Assembly: GCA_040878225.1 (NCBI GenBank)
Contig: JBBDMR010000113.1
Location: 1-15,249 of the forward strand
Source of the DNA: MA-ANB-1 sp040878225
GTDB taxonomy: Bacteria > Actinomycetota > Acidimicrobiia > Spongiisociales > ZC4RG35
DNA length: 15,249 nt
Direction of reading: 5' to 3'
A program made the translations under genes and the position numbers. Positions within the stretch are counted from its first letter, which is position 1. The number at the start of each line of letters is the position of its first letter. Of this stretch, positions 1-6,341 are shown piece by piece. The notes under the pieces are model-generated. The model was given only the letters and a program-made list of their open reading frames with translations. It did no database searches and had not been told where the DNA came from.

Positions 1-1
1 C

Positions 2-126
2 GAACTGTTCAATGACAAACTGCAAGAGTGGGAGGACTTCTACAACTTCAACCGGCCCCACGGGAGGGCTCGACGGACAAAACACCGTACGAACGGGGCA
101 CTACAGGCTCGGGAAGATTAGAGTAG
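2..126 (+). pseudogene. IS481-like transposase, C-terminal remnant with two frameshifts
   Basis: The window opens inside the end of a DDE transposase of the IS481/IS3 type. The reading frame starting at base 2 gives an ELFNDKLQEWEDFYN-like stretch followed by NRPHG, which matches the conserved 'YN..RPHGaLgg.TPYE' tail of these enzymes. The tail is split over three frames: RPHG in one, GLDGQ in a second, and TPYER (82-96) in the third, ending at TAG 124-126. Removing one G from the run at 62-64 and one A from the run at 79-82 restores a continuous RPHGGLDGQTPYER tail. The gene is therefore either decayed or carries two homopolymer sequencing errors. The body lies outside the window, and I could not find a terminal inverted repeat downstream. 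The family call rests only on this short tail. Confidence 0.7.
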
Positions 127-152
127 CTAGAAGTGCGGAACGGGGACTGGGA

Positions 153-800
153 GTGACATCGCGTTCGACAGCGGGCAATGGGTCGGAGACCGGTATTAGT
201 GGTGTGTCCCGGCCCGCTATCAAAGAGCTTGTGGAGCTTATCCGAACGGAGTACCGCTTCTACCGGAGAGACTGGACCAAACCTGGTTTCCGCGCCATCG
301 CCACCTACCGCTTTGGCGTGTGGACGCTGGCCTTCCCCCGCCGGACGTTCGGGGAGAAGTTCATCGGAAAGGTTTTGGACCATATCTATCTGGCGGCGCA
401 TCGTTACGTACGCAATCACCACGGTATCGAGCTGTACCGAAAAACGCGTGTAGGCAAAGCATTGATGTTGGCGCACCAAGGTGGAATTGTGATTCACCAG
501 CACGCTGTCATTGGCGACCGTTGCATGATCCATCAGAACGTGACCATCGGCAACGCTGGACGCGGTCTTACCCCCGACAAGGCACCCGTGATCGGAAACG
601 ACGTCGAACTGGGTGTTGGTGCGGTAGTACTCGGCCACGTGAAGGTGGGAGACGGGGCCCGGATAGGTGCCAATGTGGTCGTCTATATCGATGTGCCGCC
701 AAATGTCACGTTGGTCGCCAACTCGCCCCGGCTCCTGGTAGCTCCCAACACGCGGGCGGCTGCCGAGGCCGCCCGTGCTCGGAAGGCCGGTAGGGAGTGA
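153..800 (+). CDS. Left-handed beta-helix O-acyltransferase, serine acetyltransferase (CysE)-like
   Basis: A 215-residue hexapeptide-repeat protein. The N-terminal half is helical (ELVELIRTEYRFYRRDW). The C-terminal half carries the isoleucine-patch repeats (IVIHQHAVIGDRC, VTIG, PVIGNDVELGVGAVVLG, VKVGDGARIGANVVV) and ends with the usual PPN.T..ANSPRLL loop. Such enzymes are trimers that transfer an acetyl or acyl group from CoA to a hydroxyl. CysE has an Asp-His pair in its LDHATG motif. Here the motif reads LAHQGG, so His is kept and Asp is Ala. The second active-site His (RHPKI loop in CysE) is Ala here (DKAPVI). A serine acceptor is therefore doubtful, and an O-acyltransferase for a sugar or other hydroxyl is as likely. 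GTG 153 is chosen because CGGGGA lies 6 bases upstream. GTG 204 is the alternative and would remove an unconserved leader next to the transposon remnant. The stop overlaps the next start (GTGA, 797-800). Confidence 0.85.
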   Translation: MTSRSTAGNGSETGISGVSRPAIKELVELIRTEYRFYRRDWTKPGFRAIATYRFGVWTLAFPRRTFGEKFIGKVLDHIYLAAHRYVRNHHGIELYRKTRVGKALMLAHQGGIVIHQHAVIGDRCMIHQNVTIGNAGRGLTPDKAPVIGNDVELGVGAVVLGHVKVGDGARIGANVVVYIDVPPNVTLVANSPRLLVAPNTRAAAEAARARKAGRE

Positions 801-2722
801 CAGTTCCCAGTGAGCCAGCGTTCGGACCCTCTTCCGATCTGACCGAACTACTGCGGAAAGCGCGCAGCTCTGAGGTACCACTCTCGGCGATCTCTCTGGC
901 ATTGGGCCGCAAGCACTACGAGGAAGGCGATTACGAACAAGCACTCGAGTGGTGCCTCCGGGTAACGGACGGAGGCGATAGCTATCAAAGCTGGTATGGC
1001 GCTGCCCAACTCCTGCCAAAGATTCTGGAAAAGGTGCAGCCCAACGTGTCGCGAACCCTCAGGCTGGCGGTGTTGGGGAGTTACACAACGAACCAGCTGA
1101 CAGGCTTACTCCGGCTGATGGCACTTCGCCGGGGGATCCACCTCGAGATCTACGAAGCTGGCTACAACCAGTACCAGCAAGAGATCCTCGACGAATCCAG
1201 CAGCCTCTATCTCTCGAAGCCTGAGGTCGTCCTGGTGGCGGTCGACCAGCATGAGGTGGGACTTCCCACCTATAGCGACGACCCCGAGGAGGCCATCGAC
1301 AACGAGCTGCAGCGCTGGACCACCCTCTGGGACAAACTCGGGGAACGGACCGATGCCACAATCGTCCAAACGGACTTCGTCGTTCCAGGGGGGGATCCCT
1401 TTGGAAATTTGTCCCGCCGTTTGCGGGGATCCCGGTCATCAATGCTCGAAGAACTCAATCGACGATTGAGCAATGCGGCCGATGAGAGAGTGATGATCGC
1501 TAGCGCGGAGCGGCTTGCCAGCCAATATGGAAAGAACCGGTGGCACGATCCGCGCTACTGGGTGCTGGCCAAGCAGGCTGTGAGCCTGGATGCCCTCCCC
1601 CTGTTGGCTAGACACCTATCGGCGGTGATTGCGGCCAGCCTCGGCCTGACGAGAAAGTGCCTGGTGGTAGACCTCGACGGGACGTTGTGGGGCGGCGTCA
1701 TCGGTGAAGACGGCCTTGGAGGTATCAAGTTGGGTCCGGGGGCCGAAGGTGAAGCCTTCGTGGCCTTTCAGGACTACCTCCTGTCTCTCAAAGAGCGCGG
1801 GGTCATCTTGGCGGTGTGCTCGAAGAACGATGAGGCAACAGCTAAAGAGCCCTTCGAGCAGCACCCTGACATGCGCATCAAACTCGAGGATCTAGCTGCC
1901 TTCGTTGCCAATTGGGAACCGAAATCCAAGAACCTGAGTCGTATCGCCCAATCATTGGACCTGTCCACAGACGCCCTGACCTTCGTTGACGACCAGCCCG
2001 CTGAGCGGGCCGCAGTGAGAGCCGCTCTGCCCGAGGTTGACGTCATCCAACTCCCACCGGACCCTGCCTACTTCGTGTCGACCCTCAGCTCGTACCCATT
2101 CTTCGAGACGATGGGCTACACCAACGAGGACCGCAATCGGGCGTCCCAATACCGAGCGCGCGCTTTGCTGAAGGAGGCCGAAGCGCAAGCGTCCTCCCTC
2201 GAAGACTTCCTGCTCGGCCTAGAAATGGAGGCGATCGTTGCCGACTTCGACGAACTCCACCTGAACCGCATTGTCCAACTGATCGGCAAGACCAACCAGT
2301 TCAATCTGACCAGTCGCCGCCATAGTCGGGCGACGGTCGAAAAGATGATGGACGACCCGGCTTTCGTCTGCTTCTACCTCAAACTCTCGGATCGGCTGGC
2401 CGACCACGGGCTGGTGGGTGTCGTCATCGGCGAAATGACTGGAGACGCAATTGTCATCGACACGATGCTAATGAGCTGTCGTGTAATCGGTCGCACTGCT
2501 GAGACCACCATGCTCGATCACATTTTCTTACGCGGGGCGGAACTCGGTGCCGCAACGGCCCGGGGCATCTATGTGCCATCCGCCAAGAATGGACAGGTGG
2601 CGGATCTATATGCGCGCCACGGTTTCGGCCTCATAACCGAAGCTGGCGACCAGACAACCTGGGAGTTCCCGCTTACGAAACGACCTGATCCGAACCCACT
2701 CATCGAGGTTGCTAGTGGTTGA
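797..2722 (+). CDS. FkbH-like HAD-IIIC family protein with GNAT-type C-terminal domain
   Basis: A 641-residue protein with the three-part layout of FkbH-like proteins. An N-terminal SGNH-like region covers about residues 80-230 (LAVLGSYTTNQ, then LVAVDQHEV). A HAD domain follows, with motif I DLDGTLWGG at 292-300, motif II around CSKND at 341-345 and acidic motif FVDDQPAE at 396-403. The C-terminal acyltransferase-like domain covers about residues 475-630, with the family's MSCRVIGR block and Cys561. Characterised FkbH-type enzymes (methoxymalonyl-ACP pathways) take a glycerate unit from 1,3-bisphosphoglycerate, dephosphorylate it and load it on a carrier protein. The ACP gene directly downstream supports that role, but the actual acyl group here is unknown. 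The GTG start overlaps the acyltransferase stop by 4 bases, implying coupled translation. The length is typical for the family. Confidence 0.93.
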   Translation: MTVPSEPAFGPSSDLTELLRKARSSEVPLSAISLALGRKHYEEGDYEQALEWCLRVTDGGDSYQSWYGAAQLLPKILEKVQPNVSRTLRLAVLGSYTTNQLTGLLRLMALRRGIHLEIYEAGYNQYQQEILDESSSLYLSKPEVVLVAVDQHEVGLPTYSDDPEEAIDNELQRWTTLWDKLGERTDATIVQTDFVVPGGDPFGNLSRRLRGSRSSMLEELNRRLSNAADERVMIASAERLASQYGKNRWHDPRYWVLAKQAVSLDALPLLARHLSAVIAASLGLTRKCLVVDLDGTLWGGVIGEDGLGGIKLGPGAEGEAFVAFQDYLLSLKERGVILAVCSKNDEATAKEPFEQHPDMRIKLEDLAAFVANWEPKSKNLSRIAQSLDLSTDALTFVDDQPAERAAVRAALPEVDVIQLPPDPAYFVSTLSSYPFFETMGYTNEDRNRASQYRARALLKEAEAQASSLEDFLLGLEMEAIVADFDELHLNRIVQLIGKTNQFNLTSRRHSRATVEKMMDDPAFVCFYLKLSDRLADHGLVGVVIGEMTGDAIVIDTMLMSCRVIGRTAETTMLDHIFLRGAELGAATARGIYVPSAKNGQVADLYARHGFGLITEAGDQTTWEFPLTKRPDPNPLIEVASG

Positions 2723-2942
2723 GGAGCGTTTGCACCGGATCCTCCATAACATCCTCGGAGTTGATCCAGACCATTTGAGTGACGGAACCACCGCGGCTGA
2801 TATCGAGGGATGGGATTCTCTCGCCCACGTCACGTTGATGTTCTCGATCGAGCAGGAGTTTGGAATCCAATTCGCCGGCGACGAGTTCGCCACCCTGAGC
2901 GACGTCGGAGCCCTTCGCTCCCTGATCGAAGCCAAGCTCTAG
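2715..2942 (+). CDS. Acyl carrier protein
   Basis: A 75-residue acidic four-helix carrier protein. The phosphopantetheine site is Ser35 in GWDSLAHV, the canonical DSL motif, followed by MFSIEQEFGI (helix III region) and a C-terminal helix (VGALRSLIEAKL). The start is taken as GTG 2715, with CGAGG 6 bases upstream. TTG 2709 is an in-frame alternative adding two residues. The gene overlaps the end of the FkbH gene by 8 bases, so the pair is almost certainly co-translated, and the FkbH-like protein is the obvious loading partner. The ACP must be activated by a phosphopantetheinyl transferase that is not in this window. It looks like a dedicated ACP rather than the fatty-acid AcpP, because no fatty-acid synthase genes surround it. 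Confidence 0.93.
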   Translation: MVEERLHRILHNILGVDPDHLSDGTTAADIEGWDSLAHVTLMFSIEQEFGIQFAGDEFATLSDVGALRSLIEAKL

Positions 2943-2994
2943 TACTCCTTATCGTGAGGTACGTCGGGATGTCTGATCGGAAAGCCCAATTGGC

Positions 2995-4431
2995 GTGAAG
3001 CTCACCAGTCGTACCTTCGATCATGACGATCAGCTGCAGTTCGCTCGAGCAAGCGGAGATTACAACGCTGTCCACATCGATCCAGTGTCGGCCCGCCGAT
3101 CGATGGTCGGGCGCCAGGTGGTTCACGGAGTCCATTTGGTGCTGTGGGCGATCGATGGGTTTCTCTCCACCTCCCCGGGGGGTGTTGAGCGGATCACTGC
3201 ATCGTTTCGGAAACCGGTATTCCTCGACGAGAACGTAGAACTACACGCCAACAACGATGACGAGCAGACGGCCCGGTTAGCGGTATCCACTCGAGGAACC
3301 AAGCTAATGGACGTCGTCCTGCGCCTAGGTCCAGGGGGCCCAGAAACCGAAGACGACCGCCGTCACTCGACTTTTTCCCGCCAACCATCCGAGCTCAGCA
3401 TCTCCGAGATGGCCGGAATGAGGGGAACGTTGTTGATTCCCCGGGATGATGAATGGCTCAGCAGACAATATCCATCCGCTTTCCAACATCTTGGTGGAGT
3501 GCTGGTGGCTCAGCTCGGCGCGGTTTCGCGACTGGTAGGAATGATATGCCCTGGACGGCATTCGCTCCTTAGTTCTATCGACGTCACGGTAGACCACGCC
3601 GGAGACCCCCTCGCTTTGGATTGGGAAGTCACACGAGCCGATCCGAGAGTCTCGATAGTGCAGCTCAAGGTCACCGGTGGTCGCATTGACGGCCAAGTTC
3701 AGGCGTTCTCTCCGCCTCGCCCTACCACGCAAGCTACAACCAAGGCGCTGATAGATGTAGTGCCTTCCTCTGCGTTCGCCCATCAAAGGGCTTTGGTGGT
3801 CGGTGGCTCTCGTGGTTTGGGTGAGCTCACCGCCAAGCTATTGGCGGCAGGCGGGGCGGATGTGCTCCTCACCTGGCACCGGGGCCAGTTGGAAGCCGAG
3901 GCGGTGGTAGCCGACATCCGCGAGGCCGGGGGGAGGGCTCAGGCCCGTCAGCTCGATATAGCCGATCCGTCGCCCGTCATCGCTGAGATGGCCTCGGACG
4001 GTTGGAGAGCAAGTCATGTGTACTACTACGCGACTCCACGGATATTTGACCGCCGCATGAAGGGCTTTGATCACCTCCTATTCGAAGAGTTTTGTCGTGC
4101 CTATGTCGGAGGGTTCGTAAAGGTCGTCGAATCCTGTTTGGTGGAGTCAGGTACCGACCTCGCTGTCCTTTACCCGTCGTCGATCGCGGTTGAGGGTCAG
4201 CTCGAGGGTTTGATCGAGTACGCCGCGGCCAAGGGGGCCGGGGAGGTGTGCGCAGAGTTTATGTCCGCCAGCCAACCGAAGCTGCGGGTTTTGGCTCCCC
4301 GCCTGCCCCGCCTGCCTACCGATCAGACAGCCTCGATCTTGCCCCACCAGACCGAAGATCCACTAAAAGTGCTCATTCCGATCCTCCAGGCCATGAACCA
4401 CCCGGGCGGAGAATCCCCCGGTGCGCGATGA
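2995..4431 (+). CDS. MaoC-like double hot-dog hydratase fused to an SDR/ketoreductase domain
   Basis: A 478-residue fusion. Residues about 1-120 form a MaoC/R-hydratase hot-dog with the catalytic Asp22 and His27 in SGDYNAVHID. Residues about 130-250 look like a second, less conserved hot-dog. Residues about 262-450 form a Rossmann SDR with cofactor loop GGSRGLG at 270-276 and catalytic Ser396-x12-Tyr409-x3-Lys413 (YAAAK). The usual SDR 'NNAG' block is replaced by HVYYYATPRIF. The domain pair equals a reductase plus (de)hydratase acting on a thioester, expected to be carried by the neighbouring ACP. GTG 2995 gives the conserved N-terminus VKLTSRTF; it has only a weak ribosome site but overlaps a tiny upstream ORF as GTGA. 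The 3' end overlaps the convergent osmC gene by 59 bp. The domains are clear; the substrate is inferred. Confidence 0.9.
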   Translation: MKLTSRTFDHDDQLQFARASGDYNAVHIDPVSARRSMVGRQVVHGVHLVLWAIDGFLSTSPGGVERITASFRKPVFLDENVELHANNDDEQTARLAVSTRGTKLMDVVLRLGPGGPETEDDRRHSTFSRQPSELSISEMAGMRGTLLIPRDDEWLSRQYPSAFQHLGGVLVAQLGAVSRLVGMICPGRHSLLSSIDVTVDHAGDPLALDWEVTRADPRVSIVQLKVTGGRIDGQVQAFSPPRPTTQATTKALIDVVPSSAFAHQRALVVGGSRGLGELTAKLLAAGGADVLLTWHRGQLEAEAVVADIREAGGRAQARQLDIADPSPVIAEMASDGWRASHVYYYATPRIFDRRMKGFDHLLFEEFCRAYVGGFVKVVESCLVESGTDLAVLYPSSIAVEGQLEGLIEYAAAKGAGEVCAEFMSASQPKLRVLAPRLPRLPTDQTASILPHQTEDPLKVLIPILQAMNHPGGESPGAR

Positions 4432-4837
4432 GATCTCCAGTGACGTCACAGACTGCGGCGAGGGTGTTGGTGATTGTCCCGAACTTGATGATGTTGCGGT
4501 GCAGCAGTTCAACGCGGTGGTCGGGCTCGTTGGTGGCGACTTCGATGTGATAGGTCATGCCGACGATTTTCGGCGGCGAGTCCTGCCGCTCGGCCTCGAC
4601 TGTCACCGAAGCGACCTCGTAGTCGAAAGGCAGCATCTCCGAGAACCGCTCGATGTTCTTGAGGAGGCATGCGGCCAGGGAGGCGCACAGCAATTCAGCG
4701 GGCCCCGGCCTGAATCCGTCCGAGACCGAGCCGGTGTCGGCCTTAACCGTGGTCGTATTGCAGCGGATGCTGCCGTGGCCACCGGGCCGGCCGACGCCAT
4801 GGACCTGGTATGTCTTCGTGGAGCCCGGAGCCATCAT
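4373..4837 (-). CDS. OsmC family peroxiredoxin-like protein
   Basis: A 154-residue OsmC/Ohr-superfamily protein. The two redox cysteines are visible: Cys57 in LCASLAACLL, in the usual PxELL..ALAaC context, and Cys130 in LAAVCDVTGD. Family members reduce organic hydroperoxides or act on thiol or persulfide substrates. This one belongs to the broader OsmC-like group rather than clear Ohr, because the Ohr-specific motifs are not obvious. The start is ATG 4837 with a strong AGGAGG 7 bases upstream; a second ATG follows directly. The start overlaps the stop of the 29-residue ORF upstream (ATGA), placing osmC third in the acr3 operon. The last 19 or so codons overlap the 3' end of the convergent MaoC/SDR gene, an unusual antisense coding overlap. 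A role in redox stress linked to arsenite is inferred from context only. Confidence 0.92.
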   Translation of the reverse strand: MMAPGSTKTYQVHGVGRPGGHGSIRCNTTTVKADTGSVSDGFRPGPAELLCASLAACLLKNIERFSEMLPFDYEVASVTVEAERQDSPPKIVGMTYHIEVATNEPDHRVELLHRNIIKFGTITNTLAAVCDVTGDLIAHRGILRPGGSWPGGSE

Positions 4838-4923
4838 TGCGAACCTCCTCCTGACGCTTCGGCTTTCATCGGCGGGAGACCTTGGCCGTGCGGTCCGAGG
4901 TGGGCGCAGTCGTAGCAGTTCAT
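4834..4923 (-). CDS. 29-residue CxxC microprotein between acr3 and osmC (DUF2180-like N-terminus)
   Basis: A small ORF wedged exactly between acr3 and osmC. Its ATG (4923-4921) overlaps the acr3 stop as ATGA, and its TGA overlaps the osmC ATG as ATGA. A ribosome site (TTGGAG) sits 5 bases before its start, inside acr3. The peptide begins MNCYDCAHLG, resembling the N-terminus of small actinobacterial/archaeal zinc-binding proteins of the DUF2180 type. Those carry a second Cys pair further on that is missing here; the remainder is Gly/Pro-rich. Two perfect overlaps and a good ribosome site argue that it is translated. It may be a truncated zinc-ribbon protein, a thiol peptide near the arsenite pump, or merely a translation bridge to osmC. 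The function is unknown. Confidence 0.68.
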   Translation of the reverse strand: MNCYDCAHLGPHGQGLPPMKAEASGGGSQ

Positions 4924-6008
4924 GGTTGCTCCAAGCTGTCGGTGGGATAGAATCGTCGACGAGCCCAGAGGGCAACGTAGACGAGTCCAACGAGGACGGG
5001 CACTTCGATCAATGGTCCTACGACCCCGGCCAACGCCTCTCCGGAGGTGACCCCGAAAACCCCGATAGCAACGGCGATCGCCAGCTCGAAGTTGTTGCTT
5101 GCCGCGGTGAAGCTCATCGCTGTGTTCTTTGGATACGACATCCGGAGTTTGAGCCCCAGGAAGAAGGCCACGAACCACATCAGGAGGAAATAGACGAGTA
5201 GTGGGAGGGCGATCCGAACCACATCGAGCGGCTTGCTGGTGATCCTCTCACCTTGCAGGGCGAAAAGGACGACGACCGTGAAGAGGAGCCCGTACAGCGC
5301 CCAGGGAGCGATTTTGGGCAGGAATCTGGTCTCGTACCATTCGACGCCCTTGGACCGTTCTCCCCAGCGGCGGGTCAAGTACCCGGCCACGAGGGGGATG
5401 CCCAGGAAGACGAGCACGATCTTTGCGATCTCCCACATCGACACGTCGAGGCTTGCACTATCGAGTCCCAGCCATGCAGGTAGCAGCTCGAGGTAGAAGT
5501 AGCCGAGCAACGAGTAGGCGAAGATCTGAAAGACGGAATTGATGGCAACGAGAACTGCCGCCGCCTCCCGGTCTCCGCAGGCGATGTCATTCCAGATGAG
5601 CACCATCGCGATGCATCGGGCCAGCCCGATGATGATGAGACCTGTCCGATACTCGGGAAGGTCGGGCAGCATCAGCCACGCCAGTGTGAACATGAGCAGG
5701 GGGCCGACCAGCCAGTTGAGGATCAGCGAGTTGACCAGGAGCTTGCGGTCGGCAGCGATCTCGCCAATCTGGGAGTAACGGACCTTGGCGAGAACGGGGT
5801 ACATCATCGCTAGGAGCCCGATGGCGATTGGCAACGAGACACTCCCGATCTTCACGGCGTCCAACCAGTCGTTCAGGTTCGGAAACACGGTCCCGAGCAG
5901 AAGCCCGGCCGCCATCGCCAGTCCTATCCATACCGGTAGGAACCGGTCGAGAGCAGAGAGACGGCCCAGAACCGTGTTATCGGCAGAGGTCGACGCGGTT
6001 CGGGTCAC
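4920..6008 (-). CDS. acr3: ACR3 family arsenite efflux transporter
   Basis: A 362-residue integral membrane protein of the bile/arsenite/riboflavin transporter superfamily with about ten hydrophobic segments. The ACR3 signature is clear: GLARCIAMVLIWND with the essential Cys132 of the fourth helix, and NNFELAIAVAIG near the end. It exports arsenite (and possibly antimonite) using the proton gradient. GTG 6008 is chosen because GGAG lies 7 bases upstream and the resulting length is normal for ACR3. ATG 6131 or 6134 would add about 41 residues of Arg- and Ser-rich, probably non-coding sequence. The stop overlaps the 29-residue microprotein gene as ATGA, and osmC follows, so the three form one operon. 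No arsR, arsC or arsM gene is recognisable in the window, so the control and the arsenate-reducing partner lie elsewhere. Confidence 0.95.
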   Translation of the reverse strand: MTRTASTSADNTVLGRLSALDRFLPVWIGLAMAAGLLLGTVFPNLNDWLDAVKIGSVSLPIAIGLLAMMYPVLAKVRYSQIGEIAADRKLLVNSLILNWLVGPLLMFTLAWLMLPDLPEYRTGLIIIGLARCIAMVLIWNDIACGDREAAAVLVAINSVFQIFAYSLLGYFYLELLPAWLGLDSASLDVSMWEIAKIVLVFLGIPLVAGYLTRRWGERSKGVEWYETRFLPKIAPWALYGLLFTVVVLFALQGERITSKPLDVVRIALPLLVYFLLMWFVAFFLGLKLRMSYPKNTAMSFTAASNNFELAIAVAIGVFGVTSGEALAGVVGPLIEVPVLVGLVYVALWARRRFYPTDSLEQP

Positions 6009-6277
6009 CGTTCCACTCCGGCGGCGACCTCGATAGCTGGCAGGGGTAGGACCGCAGGCATCGCGCCCGCGATCTTTGATCCCGACTGTATCGCTGGGGT
6101 GTCGCTTCGATTCACTGTTCTCACTGTCCATCATATGACGAAGCCGGATAGGGCCGAAAGTCATGGCGATCTGGGCCAATTCAGACCCGTCCGTGGCACT
6201 GTCGATTCACGCCGTGCGCTTGTGTGGCGCAGTTCAGACGGCGGGCGATGCGCTGTCCACCCAGTCCTCCATTCGGT

Positions 6278-6300
6278 GGATGTGCGAGGAAGACACATCC
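6278..6300. repeat. Inverted repeat, 7-bp arms, upstream of the methyltransferase
   Basis: GGATGTG at 6278-6284 and CACATCC at 6294-6300 are perfect complements around a 9-base centre. The repeat sits about 30 bases upstream of the proposed -10 of the methyltransferase gene. A centre-to-centre distance of 16 bases would suit a dimeric repressor or activator, but a 7-bp repeat can also arise by chance. No U-rich tail follows, so it is not a typical terminator. Confidence 0.35.
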
Positions 6301-6329
6301 GCCTAGACATCGGGGTGGGTCCAACGGAG

Positions 6330-6335
6330 TACTGT
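6330..6335 (+). promoter_or_regulatory. Putative -10 element for a leaderless methyltransferase transcript
   Basis: TACTGT fits the actinobacterial TANNNT -10 consensus and is followed by exactly 6 bases before the GTG start at 6342. Transcription would then begin at or next to the start codon. No good Shine-Dalgarno sequence precedes this GTG. The same geometry occurs before the hydrolase and kdpD genes. Confidence 0.45.
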
Positions 6336-6341
6336 TACAGA

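Larger units (their letters stand above)
6009..6341. promoter_or_regulatory. Divergent intergenic region, acr3 operon / methyltransferase
   Basis: This 333-bp stretch holds no convincing gene. The frame continuing upstream of the methyltransferase through it lacks family similarity, as does the upstream extension of acr3. It must contain the acr3 promoter (leftward) and the methyltransferase promoter (rightward). An inverted repeat GGATGTG-N9-CACATCC lies at 6278-6300, directly before a TAGACA at 6304-6309 that could serve as a -35 element, although the 20-base spacing to the likely -10 is long. I saw no obvious ArsR-type operator. Confidence 0.45.

Noticed and set aside
12..152. N-terminal extension of the acyltransferase from ATG 12
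   Set aside because: This stretch is the transposase tail read in a shifted frame (GLDGQ belongs to the RPHGGLDGQTPYER end), so the ATG is not the true start.
48..1019. 323-codon open frame on the minus strand over the acyltransferase and FkbH start
   Set aside because: It lies opposite two well-supported genes, has no recognisable motif, and is Arg/Gly/Pro-rich as expected for a shadow frame in GC-rich DNA.
4421..5201. Plus-strand open frames opposite osmC and acr3
   Set aside because: They mirror strongly supported minus-strand genes, lack their own motifs and have no ribosome sites.
6009..6179. Longer acr3 start at ATG 6131, 6134 or further upstream
   Set aside because: The extra residues are Arg- and Ser-rich without family similarity, while GTG 6008 has a GGAG site and gives the normal ACR3 length.
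6099..6341. Methyltransferase start at ATG 6099
   Set aside because: The added 81 residues look like random translation and would cover the divergent promoter region; GTG 6342 fits the conserved N-terminus.
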